Shown here piece after piece: positions 52,320-63,353 of a DNA stretch of 64,000 nt; positions within the stretch are counted from its first letter, which is position 1; the number at the start of each line of letters is the position of its first letter. The translations under genes were made by a program, and so were the position numbers. Below the pieces are notes generated by a model. The model did not search any database. It was given only the letters and a program-made list of their open reading frames with translations, and was not told where the DNA came from. Source of the DNA: Sabellastarte sp. h YS-2021 (taxonomy: Eukaryota > Annelida > Polychaeta > Sabellida > Sabellidae); NCBI GenBank assembly GCA_964017235.1, contig OZ024929.1, positions 61,909,603 to 61,973,602 on the forward strand. Reading direction: 5' to 3'.

Positions 52320-54454
52320 GACCGTTGAAAGGCTGAGTCACCAGATCTGTTGAAGGGGTAGCTTGAATGGAATCTGAACTGACAGGTTGACTAGGTCCCA
52401 AAACCATGGCATGTTGGGCCACCCTGGGGCAATTAGGATCATTCTGTGACAACCCTGATCCACCGGTTTTGAAACCACTTGACTGAGTAGGGACACTGGG
52501 GGAAAGGCGTACGCATCCACATTCTCCCATGACAGGTTCATGGCGTCTACTGCCCAGGCTGTCGGATCCGGTACCAGTGACACAAACTTTGGGAGTTTGT
52601 GGTTGAACCAGATTGCAAATAGGTCTAACTGAGGCTGGGTCCATTTCGAGCACAAGAGATTGAACACTTGTTGGGAAAGGGACCACTCTGTCTGTATGAG
52701 CTGATTGTGTCTGGACAGTTTGCTATCACATTCAGCCGACCCGGAATGTGTTGAGCCCTTAAGCTTATCCCCTGCGGGTGACACCAAGACAGAGGTCTCC
52801 AGAGGGCACAAAGAGAGCCTGATCTCATACCTCCCTGTTTGTTTATGTAGGAGACTACAGTTGTGTTGTCTGTTGCTACAAGAATAATCTGGTCCCTGCA
52901 AAGATGCTCGAAACTCTTGAGGGCCAGAAAGACTGCTTTTAACTCCAAGAAATTTATGTGGAGGTGACTTTCCGGGAGTGACCAAACGGCTCTTGCAGTG
53001 GAGTCCCCTAAGTGTGTGCCCCAGCCTTCGTCTGAGGCATCTGTAAACAGCTGAAGAGCGTGTTGAAGGGGGTGCAAGGGTTGGCCCCTCAGAACATTGC
53101 TTTTGTCCAACCACCAATCTAAGTGGGGGTGAAGTGATTGAGGAACAGGAATGATCTTTTCCAAAACTTCGGGAACATGCCAATGTCGCTTCAAGTGCCA
53201 TTGGATGGGCCTCATGTGAAGTCGACCAGACCACACTTGTTTTTCTGTTGCTGTGAGCAGTCCTATCAGAGACATGAACTGGCTGACTGTACAACTCTCC
53301 CGGTTTTTTATGAACTTCAACTTCTCCTGGAGGGTTGTCCACCGGTCCTGAGTGGGTAGCACCTGACCGGTCACCAGGTCGAACCGGTAACCTATGAAAT
53401 TGAAGACTTGTTGTGGGATCAGCTCTGACTTTTTTACGTTTACAACCCACCTTAACTGCTGGCAAAGGGCCAAGAGGGTCTGGGTATGTTGTAGGCAGAT
53501 TTCCGGGCACGGGGCTCTCTGGTGGATCCGGATACCCCCTGCTTGAGACATAAGTTTCACTTCCTTTACCACCTTGGTAAACTCTAGGGGAGCTGTGGCT
53601 AGACCAAAAGGAAGAGCTGTAAACTGGAAAGTTTGATTGTACAGGAAAAACCTCAGATATTTTCGTGACCTTTGATTTATTGGAATGTGGAAATACGCAT
53701 CGCTGAAGTCCAGCGATGTGACCCATTCCCCTGTCTTTTAGGATAACTGAATTGTTTCCAGGGTTTCCATCTTGAAGGTATTGGTACTGAGGTATAAGTT
53801 CAACTGACTCAGATCCAGGATTGGTCTCCATTTTCGGTTTGGTTTGGGGACAAGGAAAAGTCGGTTGTAAAAGGCCAGGGACGACTTGACAACCACTTTT
53901 TCTACTACCAACTTGTTCATGAGACCGAGTAAGGCTTCTTTAAAGAACTGGTTCTTGACTGGATTGGCATAACCACTTTGAACCAGAGGGGATCTTGTCA
54001 AGAGAGGTCTCTGTTTGAAAGGAAGGGTGTAACCTTCTTTCAGAACAGAGACCACCCGGGGATTTGCACCCATTGCCTGCCAAACTTGCCAAAACCTTTG
54101 TAACCTTCCCCGACACACTGTTTGACGACAGCATTGGGGACATTGGGAACAGGAGGGACAGAAAGACATGGATTTACACAACATACACCTTTGACATGCT
54201 TTATTTTGCTCACTGTTTGATCGGGACTTAATCCTTTCTTTTGTGGAGGCCCGTGTAAAGAGACAATATGAACATGAGGAACAACATGATAAGACACATC
54301 CAACTGCCGAGCTTGAGTCACTATTGGATTTACTGTCTTTGATACCACTGTTTTTAAATTTAACTTGTCCACATCCTGAGCCATTGAAAACACCATAGCA
54401 CTTTTCGGGTCCAACTGAACTGGATCTACTTGAATATGGGTTGGACCTACACAA
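52320..54454 (-). pseudogene. DIRS Cys-rich segment, RT and RNase H, copy D (active site deleted)
   Basis: One frame (54454-53738) joins the Cys-rich array (C-Q-R-C-M-L-C-K, C-P-S-C-S-Q-C-P-Q-C-C, C-R-G) directly to the RT core (Y-N-R-L-F-L-V-P-K-P-N-R-K-W-R-P). A frame change near 53740 follows. The palm then reads G-I-R-I-H-Q and jumps to R-A-P-C because 21 nt near 53515 are missing, removing exactly Y-L-D-D-W-L-V. RNase H keeps F-T-D-A-S-D, L-E-L-K-A, A-T-D-N-T-T and H-I-P-G-R-L-N. The copy cannot reverse-transcribe. Confidence 0.87.
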
Positions 54455-54479
54455 TAATTGTCATTTATAGGGCTTATAC

Positions 54480-56560
54480 TGGTGAGACTTGGAGAAACGA
54501 GGGTTAGAACCCGACCACGTCCCCGGACTCTAGATCGACTCCTACTGAACTGTCTCCCAGGCTGTTGTTGCTGGGATGTTTGATCAGTAGAGGAAGAGGT
54601 CTTTTTATCCCGACTCTCATAAGGGTGAAACCTGTGGGAACCTCTCCAGCTAGTGTGCTGAGGAGCACCCGGTCCGGTTCCCTGGGCAACACTACTGGTT
54701 TCATGTTTCTCAATATCTTGTTCGGCTGTCACAATGGCCGCACCATATCCAAACAATGGAGCATTTCGCAAAAGGTTCATAGTGTCTTGTTTACTCCAGA
54801 CTTGACAAAGTCAAAATAAGAGTCCCGCCTAAGGAGAATCAAATTTGACAGATGCACAAAAAGGTTGTCTGCGAGGTGCTGAAGAGACGTGCCCATGACT
54901 ACAGAAACTCGCTGATGAAAAGCCACGCAGGTCATTCAAGGTACCGGATACCTCTTTAGGAGCTTTGCCCTTATTGACACGGGAGCAGAGAAGAGAAATG
55001 TTCTGTGACATCCTGTCCTGTAACTCAGAAGAACATCGGTTAAAACCAGCTGCGTGGTTAATGATGTAACTATTTTCCCATGCTGCTTTTTCCCAACGAC
55101 GGACAGACTCCTGGAAAATTGGTCTAGAGGGTGGACCAGTTGATGGATAAGAGGCAGCCTTAGTAATCCTGGGGAACTGTGAATTTACTTTTGCCTCAGT
55201 GTCATGCCAGCTAAAAACAGAACGTCCCGGTCTGTGGGGACCATCAGGTTTGATCATGTGCATTTTATACCTTTATGAACTGATCCCGTTTAAGCCCTGC
55301 AGAATCTTGAGCCCTCGATGGGTATCCTTCTGCCACTGTCAAGTTTAAGCGTTCCAGTTTCTGGCACAGCCAGTCATCCGGGGGCATGGCCACGGAGATT
55401 CTAGTAGGTTTTCTTGGCTGTTTGCCCTTCCAGGGATTATTGGATTTGTCTGGCTCTGAAAAATCCGACTCAGAGGTGGGAATGTGATGCCAGCCCAAAA
55501 AAGATCTAACTGAGCGAACCGTTTCCCTGTATGTCATATCCTCAGTTTGTTCTGGTGGTTCAGTAGAGTCTGACAGTTGGCCCTCATCTGAACCGGAGAA
55601 GGATCCGGACCGGTCAAAATCGTCCTCAGAAATTTGTTCAAAGAGAGTGTCTTGCGTATCCAGTGGAAAGGCACAGGCACCGGTAGAAAACTGTTCAATA
55701 GCAGGCTGGTGGGAACCAGAAGAGGATTGACCGGAAGGACCAGCCTGAACTTTTTCCTGACCGGTAGAAGGTTGGGCAGAGTCCAATTTAGCAGAAACAT
55801 GCTGATTAGCAGACTCCGGACCGGAGCTGGGATCAGCCGGAGGATGATCAGGTTGGGCTTGTTTAATCACTGAGGATTTCTTAGACACCGGTGACTTAGA
55901 CCGGTCATGCTTTCTGTGGGTTTTTGAGTCACATTTTTTCTCAAGACTGTTTAGCACCACTGTCCTTTTGAACTGAGTCGTCTTTTCGTGACTTATGAGA
56001 CTTCTTCTACGGCTACCGGAACCTTCTCTGGACCGGTGGGACGGGTAGCCGGAGCCAAAAATGGAGTCTCAGAAATAAGGTGTTGAGAATCTACAGGTTT
56101 TACAGCTGGCACAGGGGTGGAAAATATATTACCACGGGACAGCAGGGCCTCCATGCGAGCAAACTGTTCAGCCCACTTATCAGACATGGCTGTAAACTGC
56201 TCCGCAGTCACAAGAAGAAGGCGCCATTGGAGAAGTATGCGCAGAAGGCTGCGCAGAAGCGCCACTTGGGGACTGAAAGGTAGGCTCTGTATCCACTGAA
56301 CTAATTACAGTCACATCTTTGGGGGACACCAACAAGCCCGCTTTTTTGTCTTTTCTTATCCTGTAGGACGGCGTAGCCAGTAATTCCTTCTGAGCATCAG
56401 AAAAGCCGTCACAAATGGGGCAAGGTCTATCTAGTATACAGTTGTCTTCCCCAATACGTTTATCCCTGTATCTTGCGCATTTTTCATGCGAATCAAAGGC
56501 GGCCATTATATGACCACATGAGCCTTTACGTTGTCCCTTCTTGTCACTTGGGGAGGCCAT
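54480..56560 (-). pseudogene. DIRS gag-like protein, copy D, several frameshifts
   Basis: The start M-A-S-P-S-D-K-K is at 56558-56560. The N-terminal Cys/His cluster (G-S-C-G-H, C-A-R-Y-R with one Cys replaced, C-P-I-C-D-G) leads into L-A-T-P-S-Y-R-I-R-K-D-K-K. Further parts in other frames are a Ser/Pro-rich linker, Y-R-E-T-V-R-S-V-R-S-F-L-G-W, M-P-P-D-D-W-L-C-Q-K-L, E-G-Y-P-S-R-A-Q and an R-G-R-G-R tail. At least four frame changes are needed to read it through. Confidence 0.78.
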
Positions 56561-56629
56561 GATACTTAATAATCCACAATACCACAAATATTTTCACTAA
56601 AATGAAGTCACAACATGTATAAAATAAAA

Positions 56630-56795
56630 TTGCAAATTTAGTAAGTAAATTAAATTTTTATAAGTTAATACCCTATCCAATGGACAATTGCTATTCCGGT
56701 CCCTAGTACTTGTGCCCTCGCCAGATGGCGTGTCGTACTTCCTTCCTGTCTAGACAGCGTGACGTCATAGCATCTTTTTCGTTGTCTAAACCTAT
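56630..56795 (-). repeat. 3' ITR of copy F with CRE-type palindrome
   Basis: TTGCAAATTTAGTAAGTAAA onward, with CTGTCTAGACAG and TGACGTCA (56760-56767). The hairpin region CCGGTC...GACCGG is shortened. Confidence 0.8.
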
Positions 56796-56850
56796 TAGAC
56801 CCCTAGTAAGCTGATAGCGTGGGTCGGTGGGAGGGTCTAGTGTGTCCATT

Positions 56851-56937
56851 GGATAGGGTATTAACTTATAAAAATTTAATTTACTTATTAAATTTGCAAT
56901 TTTATTGCGTTAATATATCCTATCCAATGGACAATTG
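56851..56937 (-). repeat. ICR of copy F
   Basis: Same structure as in A, B and C, with the joined ends AAATTTGCAA-TTTT-ATTGCG. Confidence 0.82.
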
Positions 56938-57064
56938 CTGAATAACTACCGCTTGGTCAGCGGGTAAGTTACTAGGGACTTAGGTGAACTCAAAACAGAA
57001 CTAACAAATTTTCTTTCAGGCCTGGGTCGACCTTGAGGTCGGACACTCTTAAGGCTATAGTCAG

Positions 57065-58183
57065 TTACCAGAAACCGGTCAACCCCCCCACCCCCCGTTT
57101 TTTACAGACCTGCTCTGAGGTAGGGGAAGAGAGGGATGAGTTCAGTCCCATAAGAAGTAGAAATAAACCTCCTGAAGGAATCACCTTCAGATAAAATTGT
57201 GTGAAGGTATTATGTGACTTCCAGTGGCAGGCTGACAAGATCTGTTCCAACGAGATTCCCGACTGGAAAGCCTTGGAAGCAGCAAAGGCCCTGACATCAT
57301 GGGCTTTGACCTGATGTAGAGTGTGGGCCTCCTGGTCTGAGAGCTCATAGCATAGGATCACAGTCTGTTTGATCCATGAGGAGATAGTGGCAGGTGAGAT
57401 GTCTTTGTCGAAACCTTTCTTAAAGGAGACAAAGACCAGCTCCTTAATCTGCCTGAGGTCTGAGCTCCTGTCCAAATAGTAGCGTAACGCTTTGACTGGA
57501 CAGAGGGACCTATCAGACTTGAGGGATCTATCCGGGGTTGGGGCCAGGGATGGTATTACCACTGGGGCCACACTGTCTGGACCCTCTTTGGCCAGCTGGT
57601 TCTTGGAAAGAAAGCTGGGAGATGGGTACAGGGACACCTTTGACCAGTCAGATTGGTGCCTGATATTTCTGTTTTGCCAAGCATGAATCTCACTTCTGTG
57701 CTTGCCTGAACCAAGGGCTAAGAGGAAACCTGTCTTGAAGGTCAAAGGCTTCAAGGAGGCCTCCCTGATTGGCTCAAAGGGAGCCTTTGTCAGCTGGTGT
57801 AAGACCAGAGATAGGTTCCAGGAAGGGATACCCCTTCTACCCTTGGGTCTGTCTCTATGGAAGCTATCCAAGAGGCGAGTGAGATTTTCATCTTTGCTGA
57901 TGTTGAGGGTTGAATTTCCCAGTTTATCAGCAATGGCTGACCTGTAATCATCAATGGTGCTGGGCTGTAACTTCCTGTCCTCAAAAAGATACATAAGGAA
58001 GTCAGCAACTGACTTTACAGGGGGCGCCCTGAAGTCCACCTGATAAGTGATGCACCACTTTGTAAAAATGGCCCACTTTGCCTCATAGACTGATCTGGTT
58101 GATCCTCTTTGAGGAGCCTCAATTCTTGCTGCCACTGCTTCAGAGAAGCCCTGCTCCTTGAATGCTGTGGCTCTAGGAGCCAT
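57065..58183 (-). pseudogene. DIRS tyrosine recombinase, copy F, C-terminus lost
   Basis: The most intact recombinase frame in the window: ATG at 58181-58183 (M-A-P-R-A-T-A-F), R-S-V-Y-E-A-K-W, arginine box G-S-G-K-H-R-S-E-I-H, K-A-H-D-V-R-A-F and F-T-Q-F-Y-L-K. After the Tyr motif the normal last 25 residues (D-V-A-W-A-D...) are replaced by read-through into non-coding DNA, because a deletion removed the true stop and the A-tract. The first catalytic Arg and Tyr are present. Activity is doubtful without the tail. It overlaps the RNase H frame. Confidence 0.85.
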
Positions 58184-60120
58184 GCATGGAGATTTAGGTT
58201 TGTCAGATTTCTGTGAGGGATCTGATTGAAAGGTTGTGTCAACAGGTTGGGCAGGCTCAGTGGGATCTGACTGGACATGGTCACTAGATCCCAAAGCCAA
58301 GGCATGTTGGGCCACTCCGGAGCAATCAGAATGATTCTCTTGCAAGGGGAGTCCTGTAACTTCTCCACCACTTTGCCCAAGATGGCTGCTGGTGGGAAGG
58401 CATAAGCGTCCAGATCCTCCCATTGGAGACTGAGTGCATCTACTGCTACTGCCAGGGAATCCGGTACTGGCGACACAAATTGAGGTAACTTGTTGTTGAA
58501 CCTCATGGCAAACAGATCTATCTGAGGTCGGTGCCACCTGCTGCATATAGTTTGGAAAACCTCTTGAAGGAGGGACCATTCTGTTTGAATGGTCTGGCCT
58601 AGACGAGATAGCTTGTCTGCTACCATGTTCAGCCGGCCCGGAATGTGTCGAGCTTTGAGAGTTACTTGATTTCTGGTACACCAGGTCAAGATTCTCCATA
58701 GTAGGGCACAGAGTGTGCCTGACCTCATGCCTCCTTTCTTGTTTATGTATGACACTACTGTAGTGTTGTCGGTTGCCACAAGTACTATCTCGTCGGCACA
58801 GAGGCTTTGGAACTCTTTTAAGGCAAGAAACACTGCCTTTAGTTCCAAATAGTTTATATGCAGCTTGCTTTCTGGCAGTGACCAAGTCCCTCTGGCAGTG
58901 TGCTCGTTTAAGAGAGCGCCCCACCCTTCTTTTGATGCGTCCGTAAAGATTTGAAGAGCATGCTTTATTGGGTGTAATGGTTGGCCTGTGAGAACGTTGT
59001 CTTCCTGTAGCCACCATTGTAAATGAGGGTGCAGTGAGCTGGGGATTGGAATCACCTTTTCTAGTGACTCTGGTATTCTCCAATGGTGTTTGAGGTGCCA
59101 CTGTATGGGTCTCATGTGTAGCCGGCCTAGGTGAACTTGCTTCTCTGTGGCTGTTAGTAAACCTATCAGGGACATGAACTGTCGGACCGGGCAGGCCGGT
59201 AGTGACAGTATTTCCAATTTTTGTCTTGAAGGCTCTGCCACCGATCTGGGGTCGGTCGGACCCGACCGGCCTTGAGGTCGAACTGGTATCCTACAAAATC
59301 GAAGATCTGCTTTGGATGCAGCTCAGACTTGTCCAAATTCACCAGCCAGCCTAGTTTTTGGCATATTTCCACTAGATTTTGAGTATGTTGGAGACAGGCC
59401 TGGTGGGATGTGGCTCTCACCAACCAGTCGTCTAGGTACTGGTGGATTCTTATACCCTTGTGTATGGCCATCAGTTTTACCTCCTTTGCTACCACAGTGA
59501 ATTCCAAGGGTGCTGTGGACAGACCAAAGGGCAGTGCCTTGAACTGGTATGTCTGACCCTGGACATGAAATCTCAAGTATTTCCTGGACTGTTCCTGTAT
59601 TGGTATGTGGAATTAGGCGTCCTTGAAATCTATTGAGGTAACCCACTCCCCTTGTTGGAGGGACGTTCTGATGGTTTCCGGTGTCTCCATTTTGAATTTC
59701 TCCGTCTTGAGGAAAAGATTCAGTTTGCTCAAATCTAGTATAGGTCTCCACTTGTTGTTGGGTTTTGGGACTAAGAATAGTCTGTTGAAGAACCCCAGAG
59801 ATGTTTGGTGTTTTACAAGTTCTACAGCATTTTTGGCTATAAGCTGATGTAATGCCTCCAGCAGGTAGCTGTTCCTGTGGGGATTGACATAGCAGCTTAT
59901 GACCGTGGGAGACCTTGTGAGTTTTGACCAGATCCGGAAGGGGAGGGTGTAACCCTCTTTTAGGATCTGAACCACTTTTGGACCGGCACCCAGATCCATC
60001 CATGTTTGCCAAAAGTTTTGAAGTCTGGCCCCTACAGGCAGATTTTGTGCAGCATTTTTGACATTTGTTACAGGTTGAACACAAGACAATTGAGTGACAC
60101 AAGAAACACTTTTCATAGAC
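58015..60120 (-). pseudogene. DIRS reverse transcriptase and RNase H, copy F
   Basis: RT motifs W-R-P-I-L-D-L-S-K, S-I-D-F-K-D-A, L-P-F-G-L-S-T-A-P and Y-L-D-D-W-L-V-R-A are kept. A Tyr-to-stop change (TAC to TAA) at 59613-59615 lies just after D-F-K-D-A. A 1-bp deletion near 59225 separates RT from RNase H (F-T-D-A-S-K, L-E-L-K-A, A-T-D-N-T-T, H-I-P-G-R-L-N). Only these two lesions affect the RT/RNase H part. The Cys-rich array upstream (60030-60120) is in another frame. Confidence 0.87.
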
Positions 60121-60315
60121 TTTAATTTGTAACTTTTGCAATAACAACCTGCTGACCCAGGACTTAATTCTTTCTTGTGGGAATGCCCGGGCGCAGTATG
60201 AACATGTGAGACAACAGGAAGTTTTACATTTAACTTTATACAAGTGTCTATTGTCTGTGGTGTGCTCCCGGCCAGCAGTCGTGTCTGTAACTTGGTTACA
60301 CAATAATTGTCATTT

Positions 60316-61539
60316 ATACGACTGCTGGCCCTTGGCTGGTCGTGATGAGTAAGATGCAGTACGACCCCTTCCCCTCCTGGACTGTTTCCTTCCAATAGTT
60401 TTCCAGGCGGGTTTGTCTGATCTTGAGCAGAATGTCCTTTAGACTCAAACTGGGCTATGTCCTCCTCTGCCCGTTTAATAACTGAGTCTGGAAACAAGGT
60501 TGAGATGTGAAGGGGGGCTGACCTCAGTGCTGTGAGTGTATCCGGTTTGATACCAGTTCTAAGATGGCTCAAATATGCATCTCGGCAGACTAGGGTTAGT
60601 TTACCCATAGTGAGGAAAATGAACTCTGACAAGTGTTCCATTGATTTAGCAGACGCCTTTGTAATGCTCGAGTTAAAGTCCATCAAGTAGTTCAGTTCAT
60701 CAGCTGCTGTGGACGCCTTTGTAGAGCCCTTCCCTTTGTTTTCTGCCTTCAAAATTTTAAGCTGGTCCTTCATGTTTTGTTGAACCCTGAAGAGACAGCG
60801 GTTAAAGCTGGCCGCTTGGTTACATATAACCAAAGTCTCCCTGGCAGATCTCTCCCATCTGCGCAGTGTTTCTTGGGATATCCTGCGAGATGCTGGTGGA
60901 GTAGACGACAGTCCAGTATATCTAGCTATCCGACCATAGCTGCTGTTGAGTTTTGAAGCGTCTGTATTCCAAGAGGAGATCTGTGAAGGTTCAGCCTTAG
61001 GGTTGGTGTGAAGTCCATACCACTTGGACTGTGATCTGGCCGGTCTCAGGAAGACATCTTTGGCTAGGCCACTGGCTTCTGATCCACGGGAGGGATAACC
61101 CTCAATCAATATTTGTGATATTTAATTTGGCCAACTTCCTACATAACCAGTCTTCAGTAGGCATTTTAACCGACACTTTGCCTGGAGCTACAGTCTTTGG
61201 CCCTGCAAAAGGGTTGTCGTCTGAGGTCGATGCTGCACTATCCATTCCTGGGATGTGAGACCAGCCCATGAAGGAACGGATGCGTTGCATAGTGTCCCTA
61301 TAATTCTGCTCCTCTGAAACTGGCTGATCCGGGTCGGCTACTGTCTGATCCAGATCCTCAGATAATTCCCCTTCTTCAGTAGATAAGTCGTGTGTGTGTG
61401 TGTCGGCTACTGTCTGATCCGCATCCTCAGATAATTCCCCTTCTTCAGTAGATAAGTCGTGTGTGTGTGTGTGTGTGTGGGTGTGTCGGCTACTGTCTGA
61501 TCCGGATCCTCAGATAATTCCCCTTCTTCAGTAGATAAG

Positions 61540-61584
<45 letters not shown>

Positions 61585-62459
61585 TGCGTGTGTGTGTTAT
61601 CAGACAACATACTACCGGCATCAGAGGAAAGGCTAAAGATGCTATCTCGCCTTGACCTGTGAAGAGCAGGGGAGCCGGTGTCAGCAGGCTCAGATGAAAT
61701 TGGCTGGTCGGTAGCAGAAGGTCGGTCAGAGTGAGGTCGGTGGAGATCACGTTCACTTGTAGACTGCAGTTTTGATGAAGGGTCGGTTGTAGTTGTCGGC
61801 CGGTTGGTTTTGGTTTGACTGGTAGGCTGATGCATAGTAGCAGAGGAGGCCTGTCCAGGAAACCTTGTAGTTGAGGTCGGTCGGTTAGATTTAGTTTGAC
61901 TGGCCGGCTGATGCTTGCTAGCAGAGGAGCCCGTACCAGGAAACTTAGTTGTAGACGTCTGTTGACCGGTCACTGCTTAACTGGTTGGCTGATGCTTTTC
62001 AGCAGAGAAGCCAGATCCAGGAAGCGTTGCTGAAGTAGAAGGTCGGATGAAGGGTTCAGACACATTTTCGACATCATGAGGAGGTGAATGGGTCGGTGTG
62101 ACTTTCACATTTTAAGAAAAGGTCGGTTCAAAACTCTTGGCCATTATCAAAGCTTCTAGGCGACTCAAGCGCTCCGACCATTTGTTGTCCAGCTCTGCAA
62201 ATTTAGCATCAGTACTAGGACTGTGCTTAGAAGCCTTTGTAGAGGGAGATTTGTCTTTCTTATTGTCTTTCTTAGGCTTTTTATCAGGTGGGGGGACGGA
62301 AGCAGCAGATTTGACAGATCCCTGTTCGTCTACAGCCCCAATAACAGACACGCTTGACGGGTCGACAGGTTGATCAGAGTCATGGGAAGGGGTTGATTCA
62401 GTAAGCTTTGCTTCACGTTTCTCTTTCTTTAATTTATATGAAGGTGTAGCTAGTTCCAA
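60316..62459 (-). pseudogene. DIRS gag-like protein, copy F, 5'-truncated, with repeat expansions
   Basis: It begins at L-A-T-P-S-Y-K-L-K-K-E-K-R, so the N-terminal Cys/His cluster is missing. The linker has two to three repeats of F-P-G-x-x-S-S-A-x-x-H-Q-P-x-S-Q-T-K (61780-61970). The acidic motif S-T-E-E-G-E-L-S-E-D is triplicated with TG runs (61330-61600). M-P-T-E-D-W-L-C and E-G-Y-P-S-R-G-S-E-A follow. A frame change near 61110 and a deletion in the basic tail fuse gag to the RT frame (61109-59613 is one ORF). Confidence 0.78.
61330..61600. repeat. TG microsatellite and 60-bp minisatellite inside gag of copy F
   Basis: Three copies of CTGTCTGATCC...GTAGATAAG separated by TG runs of increasing length, the last extended with TGCG units. 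They multiply the acidic gag motif and add His/Thr runs. Confidence 0.9.
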
Positions 62460-62543
62460 ATTTTATCTCAACTCTCATCCATTAGTGACAGATAGCAGCT
62501 TTTGGAAAAAAATAATGTTAAGAAACATTCGGATCCGAAAAAA

Positions 62544-63353
62544 ATGAAGGGGGCTTCCAAAAAGAAAGCCAGTTCGCAGGTTACCTCGGTCACAGTGCCA
62601 CCAACACAGTTTCAAATGCCAGATTTACAAAACATCAGACAAGATGTGTACATTCAAAGTCAAGTGGACCAGAAACTCCGAGATCTCGCTAATAATGAGA
62701 ACTCAGGTACAAAAATTAAGTCCTTAAGGTGGGGTCCCATTGAGGTTGTGGTCCCAAACCAGGTCAAGTGGCCACAAGAATTTGTTCTATCCGGATCTAA
62801 GAAAGAACGGATACAATATGATAACCTTTCTGTTGTATAGTGGGTGGCTGGTTTTTGCCGGATCCTAGAAGAAAAAGATCCTCAAGTTACTGAACACATG
62901 CTAGATTATCTTATAGCACTAATGGAGGATGCTAACGACTTCTCTTGGGATGCGGCAAGGGCCAACCACGCAGTCCTGCTTTGTAGGATGGAGCAAGGGG
63001 AGGTCAAAGGTTATGGCGAGACTGATAAGCTAGATAGAATTCGCAGAGCTAATGCTCAAAGACATGTGACCACCTCACCAAATGAGGCTCAAAATTCTCA
63101 AAAGAAGTTCAAAAGTACTAAGGTTCTCACTTGCTCATACTTCAATCAAGGCACCTGTGTCCATCAAAGGTCACATGATACCAAGGGCACCGTGTATAGG
63201 CACATTTGTAACTACTGTTTTCAACAAAAAATGGTAAAACATACCCGCATTCTGAACAGAATTGCAGAAGCAAAAATATCAGAAAGACGGTGTCAAAAAA
63301 CGAATAACTTGGGGGGGACAAAATGCTGTTCCCACCCAAAAAATTCGGTCTAG
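62544..63353 (+). pseudogene. Uncharacterised gag-like ORF with Cys/His cluster, one nonsense codon
   Basis: The ATG at 62544 (frame open from about 62502) gives a Lys/Ser-rich start, then W-P-Q-E-F-V-L and Y-D-N-L-S-V-V. TAG at 62838-62840 follows, and the same frame continues W-V-A-G-F-C-R-I-L-E-E-K-D-P, H-M-L-D-Y-L-I-A-L-M-E-D, D-F-S-W, R-M-E-Q-G-E-V-K, D-K-L-D-R-I-R-R-A-N-A-Q-R-H and a cluster C-x7-C-x5-H...H-x-C-x2-C, ending at TAG 63351-63353. A Q codon before W-V-A-G-F would explain the TAG as a C-to-T change. I know similar ORFs as repeated, function-unknown proteins in marine invertebrate genomes and suspect the first ORF of another mobile element. This is memory, not a search. Confidence 0.55.

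Larger units (their letters stand above)
50491..56629 (-). mobile_element. DIRS-like copy D, second subfamily, 5' end lost
   Basis: It has its own ITR (50491-50700, TAGAAAATTTAATAGTAAAT onward) and ICR (50757-50840), similar in layout but clearly diverged from the first subfamily (CTTACCTAGTGGACAGATGC for CTATCCAATGGACAATAGC). On the minus strand gag, Cys-rich segment, RT/RNase H and recombinase follow the usual order, all interrupted. Its 5' ITR is absent: copy F begins at 56630, about 70 bp before the gag ATG. Confidence 0.85.
56630..62467 (-). mobile_element. DIRS-like copy F, first subfamily, truncated at both coding ends
   Basis: The 3' ITR (56630-56795) follows the AAAA at 56626-56629, then the ICR (56851-56937). 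The recombinase C-terminus and A-tract are deleted (junction near 57183). RT/RNase H and most of gag are present. The 5' end is lost at about 62460-62467, just before the gag N-terminal cluster, where unrelated plus-strand sequence begins after AAA. Confidence 0.85.
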
